The position numbers and the translations under genes are program-made. From positions 62,001 to 126,000 of the forward strand of contig JAALLF010000001.1 in the NCBI GenBank assembly GCA_011087645.1: a DNA stretch of 64,000 bases, written 5' to 3'. The notes under the pieces are model-generated. The model was not told the DNA's origin. It worked only from the letters and a program-made list of their open reading frames with translations, and searched no databases. The DNA comes from Alphaproteobacteria bacterium (GTDB taxonomy: Bacteria; Pseudomonadota; Alphaproteobacteria; UBA6615). This document shows positions 40,001 to 50,058 of this stretch, piece by piece (within the stretch, counting starts at the first letter, position 1; each line of letters begins with the position of its first letter).

Positions 40001-40744
40001 TTCGTTGGGGAAACCCGACAACAGCCCCGAAAACGTCACCTCTGCGCCCGCCGTACCGGTTGAGACATTTACCGGAATAGCTCGATCACCTTGCAGTTCG
40101 CCGATCGCAACGCGCAGATTTGTCGGCATACCGCGTAATACAACCTCGCCCTCGGCCCGGAACGGACCGAGCAACGAAGCGGCACCCAATGAGGCGTTGA
40201 TGCCTTCGATGCGTTCGACGATATCGGGGCTGCGAAACACCACGATGCCGTCGCGCATCACCAAATCGTTGAGCTGTACCGACCCGCCGAAACCACTCGA
40301 TTCCCTACCGCCCGCGCCTCCATCCACACCTGGAGCTGAGACCGCCGGCGTTTCGCTCGGCGCAAAGGTCCAATTGTTGCTGCCGTCGGCGAGCTGTTCG
40401 AGTTCGAACACTGGCTCGACCAACACCACTCGCTCGATCTCCACATTGCCGCCGAACAAGGGGCCCAGCGCGACCTCGACTTTGGCCGACTTCAACCGCA
40501 CCAAATCGTCGGCCTGCGCGCCCGCAATATTGGACATTCGCACACCGGCAACGGAGACGCCCGGCACCGGCAATATCGTGAAGGACAGGTCGCCGTCGAT
40601 GATCAAATCACGGCCGGTCGCCGCGCGAACCTGGGCGGCGATATCCGCCTTTAAGGAATCGGCAGGGATAAAGCGCGGCGCGACAAAAGCGGCCGCCACC
40701 AGCACGACAAGAAGAACAACAATTCCGATCAGAAACTTACGCAC
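37073..40744 (-). CDS. AsmA-family inner-membrane/periplasmic protein
   Basis: The 1,223-residue protein has one N-terminal membrane helix (about 4-24) followed by AsmA signatures: FIPADSLKADIAAQVRAATG, LDIDG-like GRDLIIDGDLSF, and VEIERVVLVEPVFELEQ. The middle is repetitive beta-rich sequence with Pro/Ala/Ser linkers. The C-terminal AsmA_2-like region includes LDLSELSGRAYGG and a segment about SNQLGNLNG. AsmA-like proteins form bridge-like lipid-transport channels between envelope membranes. It ends convergently with the RHH gene. Confidence 0.92.
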   Translation of the reverse strand: MRKFLIGIVVLLVVLVAAAFVAPRFIPADSLKADIAAQVRAATGRDLIIDGDLSFTILPVPGVSVAGVRMSNIAGAQADDLVRLKSAKVEVALGPLFGGNVEIERVVLVEPVFELEQLADGSNNWTFAPSETPAVSAPGVDGGAGGRESSGFGGSVQLNDLVMRDGIVVFRSPDIVERIEGINASLGAASLLGPFRAEGEVVLRGMPTNLRVAIGELQGDRAIPVNVSTGTAGAEVTFSGLLSGFPNEPRIAGDLDGRAENIADLMAAVTGQDPLAAFGDSELAIKGDLSANRSAVSLNNLSVGLGDINATGAANVAIGESPAIDMILNVGQLDLDQLLPKFQSTGSANSGDGGAPTIPSGGAAPVTAAGSAAGFVLPEGLNATIEAKAEAVRYRGGVVRQAALNAQLADGELTISQLTAQLPGSADVSLFGFVAARDGVPAFGGQGEANADDLRGLLAWLGVDVSAVPLDRLRKLALTAKIDGVPDQLNVTDIDLGIDGARVRGGVAVALRERLGLGIGLSLDKLNIDAYLPAPEKSPPPLNTSTASPSAVPSAGDPAPKSPGAPGLTFLESFDSVVQLKAGTLTFRGKSIQGVNIDGTLAGGALELRDASVKSLAGARAKASGRIAGVASAAPTVDLKVDVDTKDSDRLLEMLAAPSSFPVGPGRLQGSVTGDLDTLNLDLVLTALDATLATKGKLLALTADPEFDLSFDLKHGDAKALLSRIGGDSKIVKAGGSAGALRIAAAATGTLPKSAFSAGISLGAGTFSLRGQVSEAGTKQMSGGLALTGNHPDLAKAIRIFSPGYRPALAQPGPLKFSTDLAFDPTTLRIDNLKGSAGPVSFESNTSVALDGARPRITGDLKTSEIIVDWFLPVQKRSAPAAGSSGASSRGGGQPARPRAGGARWSNDRLDFSALRTVDGAIALTAPAITYIDLKVDNPKIAMRLTDGVLDLSELSGRAYGGAFNMIGQVADRKVPSLSYVLNVDGADAAQFTSAAGQEGRGVMSVLDLLFPISSVKLASGVLDAKIDVASQGRSERELVGALSGKGNVAFTNAVAEGVDVCRISNQLGNLNGLEGFLGLVLSAQGGTTRIANYAGQFDIVKGIATLPRQRINADCATVDFAGNVDLPRWLVDIQAKTLFPEHPKFPGVIVEEKGQLDRPNTRLVNSNEVQQYIIGKSAGSVLRKLVPGIQPQPAPTDSSGSQPPPQPSDPLRGLLDNLLKNR

Positions 40745-40937
40745 CTACCACCTTCTTCCTGCGCCCGTTGGGGACCCAAATGGCGTGTAAATCAGCGGAT
40801 CTAACCATATTCTAAGCTAGAGGAAGCGAGGGGCCAGGGCAAACCGATCCGCCGTGTGAAAACGCCAAACGATCACAATTCCGCGTGACCGAATCCCGGC
40901 CCTTGGAGCGCGCGGCAAATCGTGTCAGCCTCCCGCT

Positions 40938-42707
40938 ATGGCAAACCCGAAACATGCCGCACGGCTTATGAAAATTCCCGCCCTATTGGCCGGTCTGTTG
41001 ACTGTTGTCGCGTCACCAGCCCTCGCGCAAAGCCCGCAGCCGGAAGACGGCACTGGCCGCAAGGCCCATACCCTGGCGCGCGCCCAACGGCACATGGTTG
41101 CCGCGGCGAACCCGGACGCGGTCACCGCCGGTTTGGAGATGCTACGTGCCGGCGGTAGCGCGGCCGATGCGGCGGTCGCGGTTCAGCTGGTTTTGAACCT
41201 GGTCGAGCCGCAAAGTTCCGGCATCGGCGGCGGCGCCTTTCTGCTCCACCATGATGGCGCCAGCAAAGAACTTATCGCCTATGACGGGCGCGAAACCGCG
41301 CCCACGGCAGCAACCGAAAAGCTGTTTCTCAGAATCGACGGCATGCCGATGGGGTTCTTCGACGCGGTGGTCGGCGGCCGCTCGGTCGGTACGCCGGGCA
41401 CCGTAGCGCTCTTGGCCAGCGTGCATGAAACCCATGGAAAGTTACCCTGGAAACGTCTTTTCGAGCCGGCGATCGCTTTGGCCGAAAATGGCTTTACCGT
41501 CAACGCCCGCTTGGAAGGACTACTGCAAGGCCGGCGGGGCGAACGCCTGCGCAGTCACGCGCCGGCGGCCAATTATTTCTTTCCAGGCGGCGTTCCGCTC
41601 AAAGCCGGTCAAACTGTCACCAACAAACCCTTCGCCGACACGCTGCGCACCATCGCGGAGAATGGGTCGGAGGCATTTTACACCGGTGCCATCGCCAGTG
41701 ACGTCGTGGCCACTGTGCAAGGCGCGACGGGAAATCCAGGCGTCCTGTCCGAGGCGGACTTGGCGGGCTACCGCGCGATAAAACGGGCACCGGTCTGCCA
41801 TATCTATCGCGGCCACCGGGTCTGCGGCATGGGACCGCCCAGTTCCGGTGCGCTCACGGTGGGGCAAATTCTCGGTATTCTTGAACATTTCGACTTGCCG
41901 GGCCTGGGACCCAACAATGTCGAGAGTTGGCACCTGATCGCCGAAGCCAGCAAGCTCGCTTTCGCCGACCGGGCCCTCTATATGGCCGACGCCGACTTCG
42001 TATCAGTCCCGGTCAAAGGCTTACTCGATCCCGCCTATTTAACCGGACGGGCGCAATCCATCACCCTCAATAAGCCGCAGGAGACCCCGGTCGCCGCCGG
42101 CAATCCGCCGTGGCGCGACGGCGCGCGCTTCGCCCCCGACCAAATGCGCGGCCGTCCCGGCACCAGCCATATCTCGATCATCGACGGCGACGGCAACGCG
42201 GTGTCGATGACCACCACGATCGAGGGCGCCTTCGGCTCGCAACTGATGGTGCGCGGCTTTTTGCTCAATAACGAGCTGACCGATTTTTCCTTTCGGCCCA
42301 CCCGGGGCGGACGGCCGGTCGCTAACCGTGTTGAGTCCGGCAAGCGACCGCGCAGTTCCATGGCGCCGACCATGGTGTTCGATAGCGAAGGCAATCTCGA
42401 GCTGATTATCGGCTCGCCCGGCGGCAGTCGGATTATCGGCTATGTGGCGCAGACCGTGATCGCGGTGCTCGATTGGGACCTCGACATTCAGGCCGCGATC
42501 GATCTGGGCCATGTCGTCAACCTCAACGGCGACACCGATCTCGAAGCCGGCACCTCGGCGGTTCTCCTGCAACCCGGGTTAGCGACGCGCGGGCACGAAA
42601 CGCGGCTGCGCGATCTCAACAGCGGGTTACACGGCATCGTGGTGACCAAGGACGGCCTGTTCGGTGGCGCCGACCCGCGCCGGGAAGGCGTGGCGCGCGG
42701 GGACTAA
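40938..42707 (+). CDS. ggt: Gamma-glutamyltransferase (periplasmic)
   Basis: The 589-residue Ntn-hydrolase precursor has a signal peptide ending PALA near residue 30. ATG at 40968 is a possible start that gives a cleaner signal. Self-processing is predicted at Thr409 (RPGTSHISII), separating large and small subunits. IGGGAFLLHHDG and the GSPGGSRIIGYV motif are present. It hydrolyses or transfers gamma-glutamyl groups of glutathione and related compounds. A 5-oxoprolinase gene about 4 kb away fits gamma-glutamyl turnover. Confidence 0.95.
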   Translation: MANPKHAARLMKIPALLAGLLTVVASPALAQSPQPEDGTGRKAHTLARAQRHMVAAANPDAVTAGLEMLRAGGSAADAAVAVQLVLNLVEPQSSGIGGGAFLLHHDGASKELIAYDGRETAPTAATEKLFLRIDGMPMGFFDAVVGGRSVGTPGTVALLASVHETHGKLPWKRLFEPAIALAENGFTVNARLEGLLQGRRGERLRSHAPAANYFFPGGVPLKAGQTVTNKPFADTLRTIAENGSEAFYTGAIASDVVATVQGATGNPGVLSEADLAGYRAIKRAPVCHIYRGHRVCGMGPPSSGALTVGQILGILEHFDLPGLGPNNVESWHLIAEASKLAFADRALYMADADFVSVPVKGLLDPAYLTGRAQSITLNKPQETPVAAGNPPWRDGARFAPDQMRGRPGTSHISIIDGDGNAVSMTTTIEGAFGSQLMVRGFLLNNELTDFSFRPTRGGRPVANRVESGKRPRSSMAPTMVFDSEGNLELIIGSPGGSRIIGYVAQTVIAVLDWDLDIQAAIDLGHVVNLNGDTDLEAGTSAVLLQPGLATRGHETRLRDLNSGLHGIVVTKDGLFGGADPRREGVARGD

Positions 42708-42723
42708 GCGCGGCGCCGCCAGC

Positions 42724-43536
42724 TCACACCCCAGCGGTGAATATATGCGCCTGGATCTTCGCCGCGATCGGACCATTACCGTACTGATCCGCAATTGCTT
42801 GGGTCGCTCGTTCGGTCACATGTTCGAGTAGGCTCGCATCGCGCGCCTCGATTTCGCTGCGCAGCGGCGTGCCCTCGCAATACGCAACCGCCGCGTGACG
42901 GGGAGAGGGCGCGGGACTTTCCTCTGTTATCGTCGTAACGGAAACGTTGCCGAAACCGGCACTGTGCAACTCTTCTTCAATGGCACCCGTATCGTGGTAG
43001 CCATGCGGCGTACGCAGTAAAAATTGCGGCGGGTCCCCGGGAAAGATAGATGCCGCAGTCTGGGTCACAATATCGGCAATCTCATTCACACCGATATGGT
43101 CCCAAACGTTGAAATGAAACCGCCCGCCTGGTTTCAAAACGCGTTTCGCTTCGGCATATCCCGCAACTCTGTCCGGGAAAAACATTACGCCGAACTGGCA
43201 GACGGCCGCATCGAAAGACGCGTCATCGAAAGGTAGCTCCAGCGCATCGGCCTGCTGCCAGGTAATACGGTCATCCGGTCCTTGCCGGCTTGCCGCATGA
43301 TCGAGCATCGGCTGGTTGAGGTCGGTGACAACGTAGCGGGCTGCGGGGTTAAGACGCGCTGCTAGCGCGCGGGTTACGACACCGCTGCCTGCCGCAGTTT
43401 CCAGAACAGTCTCAGGCTTGAGGGCGACGACGCGTTCGGCTAGGTCGGCCGCATAGGCCTCAAAAATCATCGGCACCAAATAGGTGTCGTAGAGTTCGGG
43501 AATGGAGCCCGAGAATATTTTATCGCTATCGGTCAT
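42724..43536 (-). CDS. Class I SAM-dependent methyltransferase
   Basis: The 270-residue protein has the class I SAM fold: VLETAAGSGVVTRALA (motif I), YVVTDLNQPMLDHA (motif II acidic residue), QADALELPFDDASFDAAVCQ and LKPGGRFHFNVWD. It resembles Methyltransf_11/UbiE-type small-molecule methyltransferases; the substrate is unknown. A 14-bp palindrome lies about 28 bp upstream of its start. Confidence 0.9.
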   Translation of the reverse strand: MTDSDKIFSGSIPELYDTYLVPMIFEAYAADLAERVVALKPETVLETAAGSGVVTRALAARLNPAARYVVTDLNQPMLDHAASRQGPDDRITWQQADALELPFDDASFDAAVCQFGVMFFPDRVAGYAEAKRVLKPGGRFHFNVWDHIGVNEIADIVTQTAASIFPGDPPQFLLRTPHGYHDTGAIEEELHSAGFGNVSVTTITEESPAPSPRHAAVAYCEGTPLRSEIEARDASLLEHVTERATQAIADQYGNGPIAAKIQAHIFTAGV

Positions 43537-43563
43537 CTAGAGTCCCCAATGTTCAAGCAAAAG

Positions 43564-43577
43564 GGAGATTAATCTCC
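43564..43577. promoter_or_regulatory. Palindrome GGAGATTAATCTCC upstream of the methyltransferase
   Basis: A perfect 14-bp palindrome lies in the 77-bp gap between the MFS transporter stop and the methyltransferase start, both on the minus strand. It is a candidate operator or a small hairpin. Confidence 0.45.
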
Positions 43578-43613
43578 TGACCGACATATTTAGAATACTT
43601 ATTCACCGCGCCA

Positions 43614-44804
43614 TCAAGCGCGCCGTCCCAAACGCGGCAAAAACACAATTGACACCAACCCGAGTACCGCGGCCAGTGTCACAACGATGACCATGGGAAC
43701 GGGCGTGCCGTCCTGAACGATACCAACGGCCTGGGCGAATATGGCGCCAGTCGACATCTGCATGAAACTCATCAAGCCTGAGGCCGACCCGGCGATGCGC
43801 GGATTGATGCTCACTGCGGCCGCTTGGGCGTTCGGCATGATTAAGCCGTTGGCGAAAGCCATGCCGGCGCCCGGTAGGAATATCGCCCAAACTGTCCACT
43901 GGCCGGCCAGCACCAACACCACCATGATCAGTCCGAATATGACGGATAAGACGCTACCCACCAGGATCATACGGTCGACGCCGACCCGTCCAGCAATGCG
44001 CGCGGTAATGAAGGTGCCGAGCATGAAGCCGGCGGAGATAATCAGCAGCAAGACCCCCAACTCGGTCGGTGGACGGTTCAAGACCCGCACGACGACAAAC
44101 GGCGCGCCGCCGATAAAAGCCATGAACATGCCCAGACCGAAACTCAGCTGACCGGCATAGCCCAAGAAAGCCGGTATCCGCAGTAGCGAGATGAAACTGA
44201 GCAGCATGCCGCCGAGCGATTGATCGCGTACCGGCTGTTCCCGGGTTTCGGGCACTCGCGGATAGGCCAGAGCAAGCGCCGCCAAGCCGACGATCCCGGT
44301 GAACACGAAAATCGAGCGCCAGCCCGTAAAATCGTTGAGCACGCCGCCGATCAACGGCGCGACCATGGGCGCCATCACCAGGGCCGTCACCATATAGGCA
44401 AGCATCTTGGCCGCCGTTTCCCGGTCGAACAGGTCGCGGATAATCGCCCGGCTGAGCACCATGCCGGCAGCGCCGCCGATGGCCTGCACCACCCGGCCCA
44501 ATATCAAAATCCAGATCGACGGCGCGACGGCGCAGATCACGCTGCCGATCAGAAAGATCGCCAACCCGATCACCATCACCGGGCGGCGGCCAAAACGATC
44601 CGACGCCGGACCATAGGCCAGGCTAGCAATAGCGATGGCGATCAGCGAGCTCGATAGGACTAGTTGCGCGCGGCCGGGCGAAACGGAAAATGCGTCCTGG
44701 ATCGCCGGTAGCGCGGGCAGAAATATCTGCATCGACATCGGCCCCAACGCGGTGATGGCCGCCAGGATGATGATGAGAATTCGGGACGATGCGGGAGTGA
44801 CCAC
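43614..44804 (-). CDS. Bcr/CflA-type MFS drug-efflux transporter
   Basis: The 396-residue protein has twelve predicted membrane helices, with the MFS motif A region GPASDRFGRRPVM and the motif C-like stretch ALVMAPMVAPLIGGVL. The opening MSMQIFLPALPAIQDAFSV is typical of the Bcr/CflA drug:H+ antiporter family. Start is GTG 44804. The substrate is unknown; members export bicyclomycin, sulfonamides or chloramphenicol. Confidence 0.92.
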   Translation of the reverse strand: MVTPASSRILIIILAAITALGPMSMQIFLPALPAIQDAFSVSPGRAQLVLSSSLIAIAIASLAYGPASDRFGRRPVMVIGLAIFLIGSVICAVAPSIWILILGRVVQAIGGAAGMVLSRAIIRDLFDRETAAKMLAYMVTALVMAPMVAPLIGGVLNDFTGWRSIFVFTGIVGLAALALAYPRVPETREQPVRDQSLGGMLLSFISLLRIPAFLGYAGQLSFGLGMFMAFIGGAPFVVVRVLNRPPTELGVLLLIISAGFMLGTFITARIAGRVGVDRMILVGSVLSVIFGLIMVVLVLAGQWTVWAIFLPGAGMAFANGLIMPNAQAAAVSINPRIAGSASGLMSFMQMSTGAIFAQAVGIVQDGTPVPMVIVVTLAAVLGLVSIVFLPRLGRRA

Positions 44805-44950
44805 GCGCTAACCTGTGTGAAAGTTGGAGACACGGCAGCGCAACCCGCCTGCCTCGCTCAGCCAAGCTACATATCACCCGCCACGAAATCGCCGAAGCGG
44901 CAATTACGCAAAGGTCATACGTAATGCGCGCAAGTTCACGGGCCGGCCCC

Positions 44951-46279
44951 CTACCCCATCAGGGCTTCAGCACGCTTCATACTGGTCTTGTTATAGAGAC
45001 TGTCGGGTTTTTGGCTCAGGCGTTCGGCGACCAACGCCTGGGCCAGACTATCACGGCCGGCACGGATCGCCGCCTCGACCAGGGTGCGGTGGACCACATC
45101 GCGCTGGGCGTTGCTGCCACCGAATCGATGGGCGATCTCAACCATCGGCAAGATCAGATCGACGGTCGTCGCATAGTCACCTTGGCCAAACGCCTGAATC
45201 GCGCGGGCCAGTGGCAGGCCTACATCAGCGGTCATCATGGCATTGGTGCCGCCGCCATCGAGCCGCTTTTCCATCGTCGCCAAAATGGTGCGGGCCGACT
45301 CCGGGCGATCGTCGCCGACAAACGCCATCATCGCATGGACGTCGTTGAAGGCGTAGTAGCCATCTTCCATTGTGCCTTCCCACATTTCGGCCAGCTCGCC
45401 CCACCGGTCGCCCACATCGATGCCGTCGAGATGCAGCCGCCACAGCAACGCCGAGGCGTCGAGCATCTCCAGCGCCACATCGCTGGCTTCGGGCCGCACC
45501 CCGGTATCGTAGATTTCCAGCACCCGCGCCGTCTCACCCCGGTCGAGATGATAGAGCGAGAGGTGCCACCAATTGTGGAAGGCGAACATATTGTCGCTCG
45601 CCCAATCGTCGGTGCGCTCGGTCATCCAACCGACGCCGTTGTCGAGACGCCCGGTCATTTCCAGCACATGGGCCACGGCATGGATCGCCCACGGATCGCG
45701 CGGGTTCAACTCGACGGCGCGCCGGCCGGTGTCCTCGGCGCGCTCAAACTCGTTCATTTCTTCCAATCCGAAGGCGCGCATACCCAGGACAAAACCGAAG
45801 CCCGGCACGCTGTCGTCCCAATGCGGCAGCGCCCGGCCGATACGGTCGCGCAGCATCGACGACCGGCCCAGATAAAAGTCGCCGAGATGGGCCAACTGCA
45901 GGGCCATCAGATCGCGTGGATAATCGACCGCGACGGCGCCCCAAGCATCGGTCGCGCCGCGAAAATCGCCGTCGAGCCAGGCCCGTAACGCGGCGATATG
46001 ACCACGCTCGCGATCATTGGCCTGCCCAGCCAACGCCTCGGCCGCCTCGACGCTTTCGCGCAATCCCGGTTCGGCGGCTTTTTCCGAAGCAACCGCGTGC
46101 ATGCCGCCGCGCAGGCAATGGCCCATGATGAAGTCGGGATCTTCCGCAATCGCGGTGTCGATGACTTCCAGCGGGTCGATGTAAAACCCATTTAACAACG
46201 TGAGGGATTCCTCGAAACGATCGAGGGACGCGCCGTTATCGGACGATACCGGCACACCGCGGCTGTCGGACATAGGCAT
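44951..46279 (-). CDS. TTC38-like tetratricopeptide-repeat protein
   Basis: The 442-residue soluble protein is helical and TPR-like throughout. It has the TTC38-family features DFIMGHCLRGGMHA, ERGHIAALRAWLDGDFRGA, DPWAIHAVAHVLEMTGR and the NWWHLSLYHLDRGE motif. GGGAG lies before the ATG. Function unknown in bacteria. It precedes neither a clear operon partner nor a regulator; the 5-oxoprolinase gene lies upstream on the same strand with about 80 bp between. Confidence 0.88.
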   Translation of the reverse strand: MPMSDSRGVPVSSDNGASLDRFEESLTLLNGFYIDPLEVIDTAIAEDPDFIMGHCLRGGMHAVASEKAAEPGLRESVEAAEALAGQANDRERGHIAALRAWLDGDFRGATDAWGAVAVDYPRDLMALQLAHLGDFYLGRSSMLRDRIGRALPHWDDSVPGFGFVLGMRAFGLEEMNEFERAEDTGRRAVELNPRDPWAIHAVAHVLEMTGRLDNGVGWMTERTDDWASDNMFAFHNWWHLSLYHLDRGETARVLEIYDTGVRPEASDVALEMLDASALLWRLHLDGIDVGDRWGELAEMWEGTMEDGYYAFNDVHAMMAFVGDDRPESARTILATMEKRLDGGGTNAMMTADVGLPLARAIQAFGQGDYATTVDLILPMVEIAHRFGGSNAQRDVVHRTLVEAAIRAGRDSLAQALVAERLSQKPDSLYNKTSMKRAEALMG

Positions 46280-46362
46280 GATGCTTGCTCCCTTGATTGA
46301 GTAGGCGCGACCTCAACGGCCGCCGGTCTATCAAACTACAACCCAGGATCGAACTTCAATGG

Positions 46363-49300
46363 CTATTCGGCAGCTTTTTTGGTCGCTGCGACACCAAAAG
46401 CACCGCCGCCCGGAGTCTCGATAACGAAGACATCGCCGGCGGCGATATCGGCCTTGTCAGTGCCGGTCATCTCGTGGCGGTCGCCGTCGGCGCGTTCGAT
46501 CCAGTTGCGGCCCAGGGCACCCGGCGCACCACCCGCCAATCCGTATGGCGCGACGACACGGCGGTTCGACAGCATCATCACTTCCATCGCCTCTTCGAAC
46601 CGCAGGCGGCGGACGGTGCCGTCGCCGCCATGGTGAGCGCCTTCGCCGCCGGAATCAGGGCGAATCTCAAAACTTTCCAGCACCACCGGGAAGCGCCATT
46701 CGAGCACCTCCGGATCGGTCAGGCGCGAATTGGTCATATGAGTGTGCACCGCCGAGGTGCCGTCGAAATCGGGACCGGCGCCGGAGCCGCCGCAGATGGT
46801 TTCGTAATATTGGTAGCGCGCATTGCCGAAAGTCAGATTATTCATGGTGCCTTGCGCCGCCGCCATCACCCCGAGCGCGCCATAGAGCGCGTCGGTGATC
46901 GCTTGGCTGGTCTCCACATTGCCAGCCACCACAGCGGCGGGATATTCCGGCGCCAGCATCGAATGCGGCGGAATGATCAGGTCGATGGGCTTGAGGCAGC
47001 CCTCGTTCATGGGAATATCGTCATCGACCAAGGTGCGGAACACATATAGCACAGCCGCCCGGCACACCGCGCTGGGCGCGTTGAAATTATTATCCCGTTG
47101 GGCGCTGGTGCCCGTGAAATCAACACTCGCCTGGCGGCGCGCGGCGTCGATGGTCACGCGGACCTTGATCTCGCTGCCATCGTCCATCGGGTAAATGAAG
47201 TCGCCGTCTTGGAGAACATCGATGACTCGGCGCACCGATTCCTCGGCATTGTCCTGCACATGGTCCATATAGGCATGCACGGTCGCCAGGCCGAAATGGG
47301 CGACCATCTTGTGCAGCTCGCTGACACCCTTCTCGTTGGCGGCAATTTGGGCGCGGATATCGGCGATATTTTGGTCAGCGTTGCGCACCGGATAGCGCCC
47401 ACTACCCAGCAACGCGCGGAATTCGTCTTCGCGAAAGTGCCCGCCGTCGAGCAGTTTAAAATTATCGATCAATACGCCTTCTTCTTCGGCGACCCGGCTA
47501 TGAGGCGGCATCGACCCCGGGGTCAATCCGCCGATATCGGCATGGTGGCCACGGCTACCGACATAAAACAAAATGTCCTTTTCGTTCTCGCTTCCCGCTT
47601 CGCCGAAGACCGGCGTCACCACGGTCACGTCTGGCAGGTGGGTGCCGCCGTTATAGGGCGCGTTCAACACATAGACGTCGCCGGCGGCCATCGCGCCTTC
47701 GTTTTCGCGGATCACCACGCGCACGCTCTCGCTCATGGAGCCTAGATGGACCGGCATATGGGGCGCGTTGGCGACCAGATTGCCCTCCGGGTCGAATACC
47801 GCGCAGGAGAAATCGAGGCGCTCTTTTATGTTCACCGAATAGGCGGTGTTTTGCAGGGTGAAGCCCATCTGCTCGGCGATCGACATATAGAGATTGTTGA
47901 AAACTTCGAGCATCACTGGGTCGACACTGGTGCCGATCGCCGCGGTGCGCGCTAGGGGCACGACACGCTCAAGCACCAGATCACCAAGTTCAGTAAAGTT
48001 CGCACGCCAGCCAGGCTCGACGATGGTCGTCGCCACGGCTTCGCGGATGATCGCCGGACCGTCGATGGCGGCGCCCGGCGTCAGAGTGTCACGGTCATAT
48101 ACCGGCGTCGCGTGTGAGGCGTCCGCCATATGGACCTCAACCGAGGCCAATGCTTTAGGCTCACCGAGCTCGGTGGCGCCGCCCGCTATGCTGGCGATGA
48201 TGTCCTCGCTGGCGCCCACCGCCTCGACCGCCGCGGTATCGACGATCAGCGCTTTTTCCGACATGACAAACCCGTAGCGCTGACGGTGCAAGGTCTCGAA
48301 CTGCGCGGTCATTTCCTCGACCGAGGCGAAATCGACGATCAGCGGCGTGTCGGTGCCGTCATATTTCAGGTGCAGACGGCGCAAAATTTCCAGGCGCGGG
48401 TCGGCAATCCCCTGCGCTTTCACCTCCGCGCCGGCGTCCGCCGCAAGACGATCCAACAGCCCGCCCGTCTCGCTAATCGTCTGGTCGGAGAGCGGCGCCT
48501 CGACGGATTGCTCGCGCAGGGCGCGCACATCGGCCAGGCCCATGCCATAAGCAGACAAAACGCCCGCCAATGGGTGAGCGAGAACCCGGGTCATGCCCAG
48601 CGCGTCGGCGACCAGGCAAGCGTGCTGGCCGGCCGCCCCGCCGAAGCAGCACAAAGTATATTCGGTTACATCGTAGCCGCGCTGCACCGATATCTTCTTG
48701 ATCGCGTTGGCCATGTTTTCCACGGCGATCCTCAAGAAGCCATCGGCGACTTCGACCGGCGTTCTCGTATCGCCGGTCGCGGTGTGAATATCGGCGGTTA
48801 GTGCGGCAAATTTCTCGGCCACCACGGCGGCATCAAGCGGTTGGTCCTGGTTCGGCCCGAACATGGGCGGGAAATAATCGGGCTGCAGCTTGCCCAACAT
48901 GACGTTGCAGTCGGTGACCGTGAGCGGCCCGCCCTTGCCGTAACTCGCCGGGCCGGGATCGGCGCCGGCGCTCTCCGGCCCCACCCGGTAGCGCGCGCCA
49001 TCGAACTGGCAGATCGAACCGCCGCCCGCCGCCACCGTATGGATTTGCATCATCGGCGCGCGCATGCGTACGCCAGCGACCAATGTCTCGAAAGCGCGCT
49101 CATATTCGCCGTCATAATGGGTGACGTCGGTCGACGTGCCGCCCATATCGAAGCCGATAATTTCGCTGAACCCGGCCGCGGCGCTGACTTCGACCGCGCC
49201 GACCACGCCGCCCGCCGGTCCCGACAAAATGGCGTCTTTACCCTGGAACATATGGGCGTCGGTGAGGCCGCCATTCGACTGCATGAACATTAGCTTCACA

Positions 49301-50007
49301 TCGCCCAATTCGTCGGCGACCTGGTCCACATAGCGGCGCAGGATCGGCGATAGATAGGCGTCCACAATGGTGGTGTCGCCGCGCCCGACCAGTTTGATCA
49401 GGGGGCTCACTTGATGGCTCACAGAGACCTGGGTAAAGCCGATCGCGCGCGCCAGGTCCGCGCACGCCTTTTCGTGTTCGGGAAAGCGATAGGCGTGCAT
49501 GAAGGCGATAGCGACGGCGCGAATGCCGGCATCATAGGCGGCCTGCAACCCGGTACGCGCCGTCACCGGATCGAATTCGGCGAGCACATCGCCATGCGCG
49601 CCGCTCCGCTCGTCGATTTCGACGACGCTTTCGTAGAGCAGTTCGGGCAGCACGATATGGCGGTCGAACAGGCGCGGGCGCGCCTGATAGCCGATGCGCA
49701 AGGCATCGCGGAACCCGCGCGTGATCGCCAGCACCGTGCGATCGCCCTTGCGCTCGAGCAGGGCGTTGGTTGCCACCGTGGTGCCCATTTTTACGACGTC
49801 GATTTGATCAGCGGGGATCGGTGCCCCAGCGGCCACGCCAAGCACGTCGCGAATACCCTGGACCGCGGCGTCGCGGTAATGCTCCGGGTTCTCCGAGAGC
49901 AACTTGTGGGTCGCCAGCGAACCGTCGGGCCGCCGCGCGACAATATCGGTGAACGTGCCGCCTCGGTCGATCCAAAATTGCCAAAGCTGGTTTTGCTGCT
50001 CATTCAA
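46363..50007 (-). CDS. 5-oxoprolinase (fused hydantoinase A/B subunits)
   Basis: The 1,214-residue protein carries an N-terminal HyuA half (about 1-690) with the ATP-binding [27 protein letters not shown] and [11 protein letters not shown] motifs. The C-terminal HyuB half (about 700-1214) has [30 protein letters not shown] and [12 protein letters not shown]. Fused A-B enzymes of this length are typically ATP-dependent 5-oxoprolinases giving glutamate. The start appears to be TTG 50007. GGT in the same window supports gamma-glutamyl turnover; a hydantoinase or acetone carboxylase-like role is less likely. Confidence 0.92.
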   Translation of the reverse strand: MNEQQNQLWQFWIDRGGTFTDIVARRPDGSLATHKLLSENPEHYRDAAVQGIRDVLGVAAGAPIPADQIDVVKMGTTVATNALLERKGDRTVLAITRGFRDALRIGYQARPRLFDRHIVLPELLYESVVEIDERSGAHGDVLAEFDPVTARTGLQAAYDAGIRAVAIAFMHAYRFPEHEKACADLARAIGFTQVSVSHQVSPLIKLVGRGDTTIVDAYLSPILRRYVDQVADELGDVKLMFMQSNGGLTDAHMFQGKDAILSGPAGGVVGAVEVSAAAGFSEIIGFDMGGTSTDVTHYDGEYERAFETLVAGVRMRAPMMQIHTVAAGGGSICQFDGARYRVGPESAGADPGPASYGKGGPLTVTDCNVMLGKLQPDYFPPMFGPNQDQPLDAAVVAEKFAALTADIHTATGDTRTPVEVADGFLRIAVENMANAIKKISVQRGYDVTEYTLCCFGGAAGQHACLVADALGMTRVLAHPLAGVLSAYGMGLADVRALREQSVEAPLSDQTISETGGLLDRLAADAGAEVKAQGIADPRLEILRRLHLKYDGTDTPLIVDFASVEEMTAQFETLHRQRYGFVMSEKALIVDTAAVEAVGASEDIIASIAGGATELGEPKALASVEVHMADASHATPVYDRDTLTPGAAIDGPAIIREAVATTIVEPGWRANFTELGDLVLERVVPLARTAAIGTSVDPVMLEVFNNLYMSIAEQMGFTLQNTAYSVNIKERLDFSCAVFDPEGNLVANAPHMPVHLGSMSESVRVVIRENEGAMAAGDVYVLNAPYNGGTHLPDVTVVTPVFGEAGSENEKDILFYVGSRGHHADIGGLTPGSMPPHSRVAEEEGVLIDNFKLLDGGHFREDEFRALLGSGRYPVRNADQNIADIRAQIAANEKGVSELHKMVAHFGLATVHAYMDHVQDNAEESVRRVIDVLQDGDFIYPMDDGSEIKVRVTIDAARRQASVDFTGTSAQRDNNFNAPSAVCRAAVLYVFRTLVDDDIPMNEGCLKPIDLIIPPHSMLAPEYPAAVVAGNVETSQAITDALYGALGVMAAAQGTMNNLTFGNARYQYYETICGGSGAGPDFDGTSAVHTHMTNSRLTDPEVLEWRFPVVLESFEIRPDSGGEGAHHGGDGTVRRLRFEEAMEVMMLSNRRVVAPYGLAGGAPGALGRNWIERADGDRHEMTGTDKADIAAGDVFVIETPGGGAFGVAATKKAAE

Positions 50008-50058
50008 GTGACGAATACTCGCTTATCGCATTTACGTTGTTCGGGGACCGGCATAAAC

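Noticed and set aside
44924..45988. 354-codon open frame on the plus strand
   Set aside because: It is antisense to the TTC38-like gene, which has recognisable family motifs.
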